From assembly GCA_022791775.1 (NCBI GenBank), contig JAAVZT010000031.1, positions 1 through 54,392 on the forward strand: a DNA stretch of 54,392 bases. Direction: 5' to 3'. The translations under genes were made by a program, and so were the position numbers. Every line of letters begins with the position of its first letter. The stretch's first letter is position 1. Below the pieces are notes generated by a model. That model was given only the letters and a program-made list of their open reading frames with translations. It had not been told where the DNA came from and searched no databases. Of this stretch, positions 42,327 through 50,556 are shown piece after piece. Origin of the DNA: Bacilli bacterium (GTDB taxonomy: Bacteria > Bacillota_I > Bacilli_A > RF39 > UBA660).

Positions 42327-42626
42327 ATGGAACAATTTACAAAAGAGCTAGTAGATGATTTAGCAAATAAATTGTTAATTGGCTTGAGTGAAGAAGAAAA
42401 TCAGATGGTATTAGAAGAGTTTGATGAGATTGAACGAAATATGAATTTGATTTTAAAAATAAAAGATATTGAGAAAGTAGAACCTTTAACACATCCTTTT
42501 ACTATTTCAGAATTTACGTTACGTAAGGATGATGAAATTGAAGAGCTGAGTCAAGAAGAAGTTTTGCAAAATGCAGAGCAGAAAAATTTAACAAGTGTTA
42601 TCGTTCCAAAGGTGGTGAGCGAATGA
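42327..42626 (+). CDS. gatC: Asp/Glu-tRNA amidotransferase subunit C
   Basis: 99 residues. Acidic helical start and the GatC pattern LVDDLANKLLIGLSEEENQMV, then IEKVEPLTHPF. Small scaffold linking GatA and GatB. Overlaps gatA by ATGA. Confidence 0.93.
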   Translation: MEQFTKELVDDLANKLLIGLSEEENQMVLEEFDEIERNMNLILKIKDIEKVEPLTHPFTISEFTLRKDDEIEELSQEEVLQNAEQKNLTSVIVPKVVSE

Positions 42627-44059
42627 AAAGTGAGATTTTACAGTTACAAAAAAGATTTCAGTTAGAATCTTTTGATTTTGGTAATTATCTTGAGTTATTG
42701 CAAAAGAAGTTAAAAGTGCATCAGGATAAGTGTAATTCTTTTGTGACGTTATTAAATCCGACTTTAAAAAGAGAGGGTGTTTTAAGTGGAGTGCCTTATG
42801 CTTTAAAGGATAATTTTTCAACAAAAGGGATTTTAACTACAGCTAGTTCAAATACGCTTAAAAATTATATTCCTGTATACAATGCAACTGTGTATGAAAA
42901 ATTATTAGAATCAGGTGCCTTGTTAGTTGGAAAAACTACTATGGATGAATTTGGTATGGGGGCAACTGGAACGACGGGGCATACTGGCGTGGTAACAAAT
43001 CCTTTTGATGAAACAAGACAAGCGGGAGGTTCTTCTGCTGGAAGTGCAGCTGTTGTAGCAAGTGGAATTTTACCATTTGCTTTGGGATCTGATACAGGTG
43101 ATTCTGTGCGAAAACCAGCGGCATATTGTGGGATAGTTGGGTATAAACCTACTTATGGATTAATATCAAGATATGGGATGTTTCCTTTTGCTAGTAGTTT
43201 GGATCATGTAGGTGTATTAACTAGAACAGTTAAGGATGCGGCGATTGTGGTGGATCAAATTAAAGGACAGGATCCTAAGGATATGACGAGTATTGATTCT
43301 TCGCAGATTCATTTACAAAAAAGATTAGAAAATAAAGAAAACAAGCATAAGAAGTTGTTTTATTTGAAAGAAATTATGGATATAGATCGCTATGAAAATC
43401 CAAGTGAAGATTTAAAAGAAACATTTGCTCTTTTTGAAAAAACACTTGTCAAAGCTAAAGAATTAGGATGGAGTGTTCAAAGCGAATCGATTGATGTAAC
43501 TCTATTAGAAGCTTTAGCCTCTTCTTATATGTGTATTTCTTGTGCAGAAGCTACAAGTAATTTATCTAATTTAACAGGAATTATTTTTGGATTACGAGGA
43601 AAAAGTAATCAGATTAATGAAATGATAAAGGAATCTAGGACAGATGGATTTTCTCCATTGATTAAACGGCGCCTTGTTATTGGGTCTTATGTACTTCAAA
43701 AAGAAAATCAAGAAAAGTATTTTAAAAATGCTATGCGGGTTCGTAAGCTAATTGTAGATCGCATGAATGAATTATTTCAGACTTATGATGCACTTATTTT
43801 ACCTTGTGGGGAAGGAAGAGCGAAGTTATTAGATGGATCGAAAAATTCTTTTTCAAAAGAAGTTGCTGTATTAGAAAATCATATGGTTATTGGTAATTTT
43901 GGAGGATTTCCAAGTATCACGATTCCAAATGGTTATATAAAAGGATTACCAGTTGGAATTAATCTAACTGGAGCTGTTCGTGATGATGAAAATTTGTTAG
44001 AAATTGCTGATTCTTTAGAAGAAAAAATTGATTTTCAGTTGTTTGGGGGTGAGAAATAA
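42623..44059 (+). CDS. gatA: Asp/Glu-tRNA amidotransferase subunit A (amidase)
   Basis: 478 residues. Amidase signature with Lys in PYALKDNFSTKG, cis-Ser in AGGSSAGSAAVVASG and nucleophile in GSDTGDSVRKPAAYCG (Ser161). The usual DTGGS is DTGDS (Asp160). It liberates ammonia from glutamine and channels it to GatB. Stop and gatB start share a base. Confidence 0.96.
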   Translation: MKSEILQLQKRFQLESFDFGNYLELLQKKLKVHQDKCNSFVTLLNPTLKREGVLSGVPYALKDNFSTKGILTTASSNTLKNYIPVYNATVYEKLLESGALLVGKTTMDEFGMGATGTTGHTGVVTNPFDETRQAGGSSAGSAAVVASGILPFALGSDTGDSVRKPAAYCGIVGYKPTYGLISRYGMFPFASSLDHVGVLTRTVKDAAIVVDQIKGQDPKDMTSIDSSQIHLQKRLENKENKHKKLFYLKEIMDIDRYENPSEDLKETFALFEKTLVKAKELGWSVQSESIDVTLLEALASSYMCISCAEATSNLSNLTGIIFGLRGKSNQINEMIKESRTDGFSPLIKRRLVIGSYVLQKENQEKYFKNAMRVRKLIVDRMNELFQTYDALILPCGEGRAKLLDGSKNSFSKEVAVLENHMVIGNFGGFPSITIPNGYIKGLPVGINLTGAVRDDENLLEIADSLEEKIDFQLFGGEK

Positions 44060-45483
44060 TGGAATTAACACCTACAATTGGAATTGAAATGCATTGTGAA
44101 ATGAAGAGCCATTCTAAAGTGTTTTCAACTGCTAGAAATACTTATAGTGAAGAAGCAAATATTCATGTGGCTCCTGTGGATATTGCTTTGCCTGGAATTT
44201 TACCCGTTGTAAATTATGAATGTGTCAAAAAAGCGATTAAGGCGGCTTTCATTTTAAATTGTGAAGTTCCAAAATGGATGATGTTTGATCGAAAGAACTA
44301 TTATTATCCAGACTTGCCAAAAGGATATCAAATTACACAAAATCGAGAACCAGTTGGGCAAAATGGAAAAATTACGATTCCATTCGCAGAGAAAGAATTA
44401 GAAGTTTTTATTCATGATATTCATTTAGAGGAAGATACAGCGCAATTAGAGCATATTGGAGAGGTTAGTTATATAAATTATAATCGTTCAGGAGTACCTC
44501 TTTTAGAATTAGTGACAGAACCTTGTTTCCATTCTAAAGAAGAGGTTGTGGCTTTTATTGAATATATTCGTCGCGTGTATCAATATGCTGATATTTCTGA
44601 TGCGGACGTAGCGAAAGGGCAAATTCGTTGCGATGTTAATATTTCGCTTAGTAAAACGGAAGAATTAGGTGTAAAAGTAGAAGTTAAAGGAGTTTCGTTT
44701 TTAGCTTTAGCGGATGTTATTGATTACGAGATAAAACGGCAGATGGACTTATTTGCGAAAGGAAAAGAACAAGAAATTATTCAAGAAACGCGAAGATGGG
44801 ATGAAAGTCAATGTGAAACGATCCATATGAGAAGTAAAGCCAATGCGATTGATTATAAATATTTTGCAGAACCAAATATTCCAACTATTCCAATTTCTGA
44901 AGAATGGAAAGAAGAAATTCGAAATGAAATACCTGTAATGCCTTTGGAACGATTGAAACGGTATATGAATGATTATGGCCTTTCTCGCGTTGAATCAAAT
45001 ACACTTTTAAAAGAAAAGGAAATTAGTGATTACTTTGAGACATGTTTAAGGATAGGAATAGATGCTAAAATTGCTTGTAATTGGATTACTGGAAGTGTTT
45101 TAGGGTATATGAATAAAGAAGGAATTCCGATTACAAAAGTCTTGTTAAAGCCTGCGGATCTTAACTTTATAATTGAACGAATTCAAGATGGGACTCTCTC
45201 TTCTAAGCAGGCGAAAGAAATTGTGCTACAAGTGTTACAAACTGGTAAAAACCCATCTGAATTTATTACATTAGATTCAGCGCAAATTTCAGATGAAACT
45301 TTATTAGAAGCGATGTGTGATGAAATTATATTAAATAATCAAGCTCAAAAAGAAGCTTATCTAAACGGAAAATCCAATTTATTTGAATTTTTTGTGGGAC
45401 AAGTAATGAAAATGAGCAAGGGAAAAGCTAATCCTGTGAAAACTAGAGAAATATTAAAAAAGAAATTAGATGAAATCTGTTAG
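44059..45483 (+). CDS. gatB: Asp/Glu-tRNA amidotransferase subunit B
   Basis: 474 residues. TPTIGIEMHCEMKSHSKVFS, DLPKGYQITQ, and GVPLLELVTEPC mark the GatB kinase-like domain that activates the tRNA-bound acid. A helical YqeY-like tRNA-binding tail runs to the end (DEIILNNQAQKEAYLNGKSNLFEFFVGQVMKMSKGKANP). Last gene of the operon; terminator starts inside its stop region. Confidence 0.97.
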   Translation: MELTPTIGIEMHCEMKSHSKVFSTARNTYSEEANIHVAPVDIALPGILPVVNYECVKKAIKAAFILNCEVPKWMMFDRKNYYYPDLPKGYQITQNREPVGQNGKITIPFAEKELEVFIHDIHLEEDTAQLEHIGEVSYINYNRSGVPLLELVTEPCFHSKEEVVAFIEYIRRVYQYADISDADVAKGQIRCDVNISLSKTEELGVKVEVKGVSFLALADVIDYEIKRQMDLFAKGKEQEIIQETRRWDESQCETIHMRSKANAIDYKYFAEPNIPTIPISEEWKEEIRNEIPVMPLERLKRYMNDYGLSRVESNTLLKEKEISDYFETCLRIGIDAKIACNWITGSVLGYMNKEGIPITKVLLKPADLNFIIERIQDGTLSSKQAKEIVLQVLQTGKNPSEFITLDSAQISDETLLEAMCDEIILNNQAQKEAYLNGKSNLFEFFVGQVMKMSKGKANPVKTREILKKKLDEIC

Positions 45484-45497
45484 GCAGATTTTTTTCT
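45472..45497 (+). terminator. Rho-independent terminator after gatB
   Basis: AAATCTG-TTAGG-CAGATTT stem and T-run spanning the gatB stop codon. Confidence 0.8.
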
Positions 45498-45547
45498 TTT
45501 GCCTAGGTTTTTCTTCCTATTTATGATATAATATTTTTGGAAAATGT

Positions 45548-45576
45548 TTGGGTTTATTGAGACTTTATGATATAAT
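45548..45576 (+). promoter_or_regulatory. Promoter of the HerA-like gene
   Basis: TTGGGT (45548-45553), 17-bp spacer ending TGA, TATAAT (45571-45576). A second extended -10 with the same TTATGATATAAT block lies 44 bp upstream (TATAAT 45527-45532), so two tandem starts are likely. Confidence 0.6.
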
Positions 45577-45599
45577 TTGAATAGTAAGAAGGGTTGTTT

Positions 45600-47432
45600 A
45601 TGTTTGGAAAAATAAAATATATTAGTGATAATGTAGCACACGTTATGAATGCGGGTGGGTCTAGTGGTAGTCAAGATTTGATGAATGTTCATGTTATTTT
45701 TGAAGCACCTGATCAAAGAATTCTTGGAGAAATTACAGAAATAAATCCTGAGTTTATTAAAATTCGTTTTTTAGGAGAGTATATTAATGATCGATATATT
45801 AATGGTGTAATTCGTAAACCTCTATTATCGAGTCAAATCCGAATTATTAATGAAAATGAGTTAAAAGAATTGGTAGGAACAGAATCTGGCTCTTCTTTTA
45901 CTTTAGGACATAGTGCAATTTATAAAAATTATTTAATTTATCCAGATATTAATGACTTTTTTTCGAATCATTTTTCTATTTTTGGAAATAGTGGTTCTGG
46001 AAAATCGTGTGGAGTGGCTAGAATTATTCAGAATGTTTTTGGAAATAAAAATACACTTTCTTATCATGCTAATTTATTTATATTTGATGCTTATGGAGAA
46101 TATAAGAATGCTTTTAAATCGATTGATCACTATAGTGAGTATTATAATTATAAATTTATTACCACTAATCCAGTCGAACCGGAAGATGTTTTATTACAAA
46201 TACCTGTTAATTTATTAAAATTAGATGATTGGGCATTACTTTTACAAGCAAATAGCCATAGTCAATTACCTATTATTGAGCGTACGCTTCGCTTGGCTAA
46301 GATTTTCTCTCAACAAAATGAGGAATCCGAAGAGTATAAAAATCATTTAATTGCAAAAGCGTTACTTGCTATTTTATTTAGTAATCAAACAACTGCTAGT
46401 AAAAAAAATGAAATTTTTACAGTGATCGAGGTATGTCATACGAATGATTTTAACTTTGATTCTCGTATTGCAGGTCTTGGGTATTCTAGAAGTTTTTCGG
46501 AATGTTTTGAAATTGATTCAAATGGGAATTTTGGAGAAAGTGTATTGATTACGGAATATATTTTAAAACATGTAAATGATGATTTAGAAGAAATGAAAGA
46601 GCCTGAAATTTATTCGTTTAGTGTATTAGATTTTTCAAGAGCTTTAGAATTTACATTAATTAGTGAAGGATTTCAAAATAATAGTAAAGTGTATGATGAT
46701 GCGATTATTTTAAAGGTAAGATTAGCTAGCATTTTAAATACGAGAGTAGGGACTTATTTTGTTAACATGGGATATGTTCAAAGTGATTCTTTTGTTCAAA
46801 ATTTAGTAATGAATCGTGGAAAAAAAGCTCAAATTATTAATATTAATCTAGAAGATATAGATGATACGTATGCTAAAGTGATGGTTAAGATTATGTGTCG
46901 TATTTTCTTTGATTATGCTAAAAGTTTAAAAGAGCGTGCTAGTATTCCATTTCATTTAATTTTAGAAGAAGCACATCGCTATATTCAACATGATAATGAT
47001 ACCTTTTTATTAGGATATAATATTTTTGATCGAATTGCGAAGGAAGGCAGAAAATATGGGACTATTTTAGGAATTATTTCGCAGAGACCTGTTGAAATTA
47101 GTGATACAGTTATTGCACAAGTTTCCAATTTCTTAATTTTTAAGATGACACATCCAAAGGATATTAAATACATTGAAGAAATGCTTCCAAATATTTCGGC
47201 TGATGTTATAGCGAAACAAAAAACGTTACAACCTGGAAGTTGTGTAGGATTTGGGGGAGCATTTAAAATACCAATGATTGTAAAGTTAGATTTACCGAAT
47301 CCATTGCCATATAGTTCTAACTGTAATGTTTCTGCTTGTTGGGATATGAAAAAACAAGAAAACTTTACACAAACGTCTCTAGAACCAATTAATAATACTT
47401 CATTGCAACAAGAAATTGAAAGCCTGTCTTAA
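45600..47432 (+). CDS. HerA-like ATPase/translocase (DUF87)
   Basis: 610 residues. N-terminal HAS-barrel-like domain (IFEAPDQRILGEITEINPEFIKIRFLGEY), Walker A IFGNSGSGKSCGVARII, a helical insertion, Walker B FHLILEEAHRYI, and HerA end motif SQRPVEISDTVIAQVSNFLIFKMTHPKD containing the arginine finger. HerA forms a hexameric DNA translocase working with the nuclease NurA in archaea, and HerA ATPases pair with SIR2 or other effectors in phage defence. No nuclease or effector is adjacent here. ATG 45600 follows AAGAAGG. Confidence 0.88.
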   Translation: MFGKIKYISDNVAHVMNAGGSSGSQDLMNVHVIFEAPDQRILGEITEINPEFIKIRFLGEYINDRYINGVIRKPLLSSQIRIINENELKELVGTESGSSFTLGHSAIYKNYLIYPDINDFFSNHFSIFGNSGSGKSCGVARIIQNVFGNKNTLSYHANLFIFDAYGEYKNAFKSIDHYSEYYNYKFITTNPVEPEDVLLQIPVNLLKLDDWALLLQANSHSQLPIIERTLRLAKIFSQQNEESEEYKNHLIAKALLAILFSNQTTASKKNEIFTVIEVCHTNDFNFDSRIAGLGYSRSFSECFEIDSNGNFGESVLITEYILKHVNDDLEEMKEPEIYSFSVLDFSRALEFTLISEGFQNNSKVYDDAIILKVRLASILNTRVGTYFVNMGYVQSDSFVQNLVMNRGKKAQIININLEDIDDTYAKVMVKIMCRIFFDYAKSLKERASIPFHLILEEAHRYIQHDNDTFLLGYNIFDRIAKEGRKYGTILGIISQRPVEISDTVIAQVSNFLIFKMTHPKDIKYIEEMLPNISADVIAKQKTLQPGSCVGFGGAFKIPMIVKLDLPNPLPYSSNCNVSACWDMKKQENFTQTSLEPINNTSLQQEIESLS

Positions 47433-47442
47433 GGCTTTTTTT
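47418..47442 (+). terminator. Rho-independent terminator after the HerA-like gene
   Basis: AAGCCT-GTCTT-AAGGCTT with T7, overlapping the stop codon. Confidence 0.75.
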
Positions 47443-47457
47443 AGAAAGGAAATGTTT

Positions 47458-48669
47458 ATGAAACGTACTGAAAAAAAGATTTTAATAGGAATTTGTGGAT
47501 TGGTTTTAATAATTCTTGTTGCTTTAGGGTGCTACCGATTTTATCAGTTTCGTCATCCTGTTATTTTGGTGACATTAAAAGATGATTTAACGATTCCTGT
47601 TGGAGAAGAAGGATATATTTCTTCGTTTATTTCTTCAATAAATGGGACTTTCATTCAAGATGAGAAAATAGATACATCTAAGATAGGATTCCAACAAATT
47701 CGTTTTCAGTATCAAAATGATGATCATATTAAGGTTCATTATTCTTTTGAAATAGAAGTGGTAGATTTAACCCCTCCCTTAGTATGGCTTGCGAGTAGTT
47801 ATACTGTAAATATAGGATCTGATGACAGTTTTATTCATAAAATTATGTGTGCAGACGACTATGATCATAATCCTAAATGTGAAATTGTGGGAGAGTATGA
47901 TTTAAATACTGAGGGTACTTATTCTGTTGTTTTTCAAGCTACAGATCAAAGTGGGAATCAAACAAAACATCCTTTTTCTTTACGTGTTGTGAAACCAAAA
48001 AAAGGAAATTCTGGAACTACTACTAGTACGCCTTCTAAAACGTTATTTACCGATATTGTACAGAATCATAAAAATGAGAGTACGGAAATAGGCTTGGATT
48101 TGTCTCATTGGCAAGGTGATGTTGACTTTAATCTCTTAAAGCAAGCGGGAGTTGAATTCGTCTTTTTACGAGCCGGGACAACTTCTGGGATTGATGGAGA
48201 ATACGTGTTAGATCGAAAATTTGAACAAAATATTAAAGGAGCAAATGCAGTTGGCATCCCAGTTGGAATTTATTTTTATTCTTATGCAAATACGGAAGAA
48301 AAAGCACGAGAAGAAGCTAGGTGGGTGCTTGATAAAATTAAAGACTATCAAGTCGATTTGCCCATCGCATTTGATTGGGAAAATTGGAGTTTTTATAATG
48401 ATTTTCATCTTAGCTTACTAGGATTATCTAATATGGCAGATGTGTTTATGAAAACGGTGGAAGATGCTGGATACCGTGGCATTTTATATAGTAGTAAATC
48501 ATATTTGGAGAAAGCTTGGCGAGAACAGAGTCGGCCAGTGTGGCTTGCTCATTATACTTCTAAAACAAATTATCAAGGAGATTATGAGTTTTGGCAATTA
48601 TGTAGCGATGGAGTTGTTTCGGGTATACAAGGATACGTGGATATAAATGTGCGATATAGAAAAGATTAG
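47458..48669 (+). CDS. Membrane-anchored GH25 lysozyme with Ig-like region
   Basis: 403 residues. N-terminal anchor (ILIGICGLVLIILVALGCY), two beta-rich modules with DUF5011/HYR-like patterns (VVDLTPPLVWLASSYTVNIG, EGTYSVVFQATDQSGN), a Thr/Ser linker, then a GH25 catalytic domain from about residue 210: GLDLSHWQGDVDF, FLRAGTTSG and FDWEN (catalytic acid pair). It would cleave the glycan strand of peptidoglycan at the surface. ATG 47458 is 7 nt from AGAAAGGA. Confidence 0.9.
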   Translation: MKRTEKKILIGICGLVLIILVALGCYRFYQFRHPVILVTLKDDLTIPVGEEGYISSFISSINGTFIQDEKIDTSKIGFQQIRFQYQNDDHIKVHYSFEIEVVDLTPPLVWLASSYTVNIGSDDSFIHKIMCADDYDHNPKCEIVGEYDLNTEGTYSVVFQATDQSGNQTKHPFSLRVVKPKKGNSGTTTSTPSKTLFTDIVQNHKNESTEIGLDLSHWQGDVDFNLLKQAGVEFVFLRAGTTSGIDGEYVLDRKFEQNIKGANAVGIPVGIYFYSYANTEEKAREEARWVLDKIKDYQVDLPIAFDWENWSFYNDFHLSLLGLSNMADVFMKTVEDAGYRGILYSSKSYLEKAWREQSRPVWLAHYTSKTNYQGDYEFWQLCSDGVVSGIQGYVDINVRYRKD

Positions 48670-48670
48670 T

Positions 48671-48699
48671 TTGCGTCTAATCTTTTCTCATGGTATAAT
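48671..48699 (+). promoter_or_regulatory. Promoter of 6S RNA
   Basis: -35 TTGCGT (48671-48676), 17-bp spacer, -10 TATAAT (48694-48699); predicted start 48705-48707, exactly where the RNA's closing helix begins. Confidence 0.75.
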
Positions 48700-48705
48700 G
48701 GAATT

Positions 48706-48877
48706 ACCAAAGGATAGTTAATTTTACATAAAACCGACTATGGTGATATATGGGAATCAGAACTTTATATGGTGTGAATTCTAAACCATTAAGTGAGTTA
48801 GAAGCCTAAAGTATAAATGAGATGCCCACCTGCGAGCGAGCGGGATTTTATCACAAATTAACTGCCTTTGGTTTTTA
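48706..48877 (+). ncRNA. ssrS: 6S RNA (RNA polymerase-binding)
   Basis: About 172 nt closed by a long helix: ACCAAAGG and AGTTAATTT at the 5' end pair with AAATTAACT and CCTTTGGT at 48857-48872, followed by a T-rich end. The interior is largely unpaired, as required for the open-promoter-like bulge, with conserved-looking ATGCCCACCTGCGAGC near the 3' side. Location beside tcdA and rarA matches 6S in other Firmicutes. 6S RNA sequesters housekeeping holoenzyme in stationary phase. Confidence 0.85.
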
Positions 48878-48892
48878 TTTGGAGGAATTTAT

Positions 48893-49570
48893 ATGTGGGA
48901 TCGATGGACACGAATGATAGGAGAAGAACAATTAAAGAAACTTCAGCAATCCTCTGTTTTAGTGATCGGAATTGGAGGAGTTGGCGGATATGCATTAGAA
49001 GCTCTTGTTAGATGTGGAATTGGAAAAGTGACTATCGTTGATGATGATCAAATTGAATTATCTAATTTAAACCGCCAAATTATTGCAAATCATCTTAATA
49101 TTGGTGAAAAGAAAGTAATTGTAGCTGCGAAACGGATTCAAGATATTGCTCCGCAGTGTCAAGTTATTACTATTTGTGATAGATTTACACTAGAGAGTGT
49201 AGGAAATTTTTCGTTTGATTCTTTTGATTTTATAATTGATGCCATTGATGATATACCCGTTAAAGCGGAATTAATGAAACGGTTAACGAACATGAAGAAA
49301 TCTTTTATTGCATCTATGGGGACAGGAAATCGATATCATCCTGAATTATTAGAAATTACGATGCTTCATAAAACTTCTATGGATCCTTTAGCCAAAAAAA
49401 TACGTTCTCTTCTTCGGAAAGAACATATTGATTTGAAAATTCCAGTAGTTTGGAGTAGAGAACAGCCCATCGCATCCAAAGCGCTTGGTTCTTGTTGTAT
49501 GGTTCCTATGGCAGCTGGAAGTTTATTAGCTAGTTATGCTATTCAGTCTATTTTAAAAAAGAACGATTAA
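48893..49570 (+). CDS. tcdA: tRNA threonylcarbamoyladenosine dehydratase
   Basis: 225 residues, E1/ThiF fold. Nucleotide-binding VLVIGIGGVGGYALEALVRCGIGKVTIVDDDQIELSNLNRQ is diagnostic; the end keeps PVVWSREQP and the family's Gly/Ser-rich tail GSCCMVPMAAGSLLAS. Cyclises t6A37 to ct6A in ANN-reading tRNAs. GGAGGA site at 48881, immediately after the 6S terminator. Confidence 0.93.
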   Translation: MWDRWTRMIGEEQLKKLQQSSVLVIGIGGVGGYALEALVRCGIGKVTIVDDDQIELSNLNRQIIANHLNIGEKKVIVAAKRIQDIAPQCQVITICDRFTLESVGNFSFDSFDFIIDAIDDIPVKAELMKRLTNMKKSFIASMGTGNRYHPELLEITMLHKTSMDPLAKKIRSLLRKEHIDLKIPVVWSREQPIASKALGSCCMVPMAAGSLLASYAIQSILKKND

Positions 49571-50556
49571 AATATTTCGTTCTTTTCTTTTTCTATTATT
49601 TGATATAAAATTTCAGGCTCTTTTTCTTCAAATACAATTTGATATATTCGAAATAAAATACTATTTTTTATTTTGAATGTGTTTAAAAAAAGAGGGATTT
49701 GCTTTAAATTATCATAGCCTTCTACAGTTGTTTTTTTTAAATATTGATTTATGTTTTCATGAGAATCTTTACTTCCAATCATTTTTCCTAATGTAAAATT
49801 GCGACTGTTTTTGCTGTTTGTGGTTAATAAAAAGTCTCCGATTCCGCCATAAGTAAATATTGTTTCGGGAGAATTATAAATTTTTTTTAAAAGAGTGGAT
49901 GTTTCTTTTAATAACTCACTTAAATAACCATAGTATACGCTATCAGTAACTTTTTCTCCAGCTAAAATTCCGCTACCAATGGCATAAATATTTTTTAGTG
50001 TAGCTAGTAATTCTAATCCGTTTAAATTATTGGTATATTCAGCTTTTAAATTAGTGGGGAAGATTCGCGAAATTTTTTGATAGCCTATTTTATTTGAACC
50101 TGCAAAGGTAAGATGAAATGGAGCATTCCCTAAGAGATCGTTAGCAAAAGTAGGACCTGAGAAAAAAGTATAGGAATTACATTTTAGATATTTTCTTGTT
50201 AATTCTGAAAAAAATTGATTTTTTTCTAAATTCATTCCTTTAGTACCAACAAAAATTGGTACGTTTTTTTTATAATGTGGTTTTATTGTAGTAAGAATTT
50301 CTAAAAAATATTTACTACTTGTTAGAATGAATATGACAGAAGCATCTTGTAAGGCTTCTTCTATTTCTGCAGTTAAAAAAACATTGCTATCAAATTTAAT
50401 TTTTTTGGATAAGAAATCAAATTTATGGAAACGATTGAACTTGTTAACTAAAATTGGTTGTTCTGTCCAAAGATAAATATCATTTTCTTTTTGTTTTTGT
50501 AATTGATAAGTTAGAGCGGTACTATAAACTCCTGTTCCAATTATTGCTATTTTCAT
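49567..50556 (-). CDS. gpsA: NAD(P)-dependent glycerol-3-phosphate dehydrogenase
   Basis: 329 residues. Rossmann motif IGTGVYSTAL (usual GxGxxGTAL altered), FSGPTFANDLLGNAP, TLKNIYAIGSGILAG with catalytic Lys, and GGIGDFLLTTNSKNSRNFTLGKMIG. Makes sn-glycerol-3-phosphate for phospholipids. Divergent within the family, but the order of motifs is clear. Starts 1 nt after the rarA stop, with its GGTGAT site in the rarA end; ends 4 nt inside convergent tcdA. Confidence 0.85.
   Translation of the reverse strand: MKIAIIGTGVYSTALTYQLQKQKENDIYLWTEQPILVNKFNRFHKFDFLSKKIKFDSNVFLTAEIEEALQDASVIFILTSSKYFLEILTTIKPHYKKNVPIFVGTKGMNLEKNQFFSELTRKYLKCNSYTFFSGPTFANDLLGNAPFHLTFAGSNKIGYQKISRIFPTNLKAEYTNNLNGLELLATLKNIYAIGSGILAGEKVTDSVYYGYLSELLKETSTLLKKIYNSPETIFTYGGIGDFLLTTNSKNSRNFTLGKMIGSKDSHENINQYLKKTTVEGYDNLKQIPLFLNTFKIKNSILFRIYQIVFEEKEPEILYQIIEKEKNEIF

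Noticed and set aside
45519-45578. Repeated TTATGATATAAT blocks 44 bp apart as a possible recombination or attachment site
   Set aside because: Both are extended -10 elements, the commonest promoter form in this window; tandem promoters explain them.
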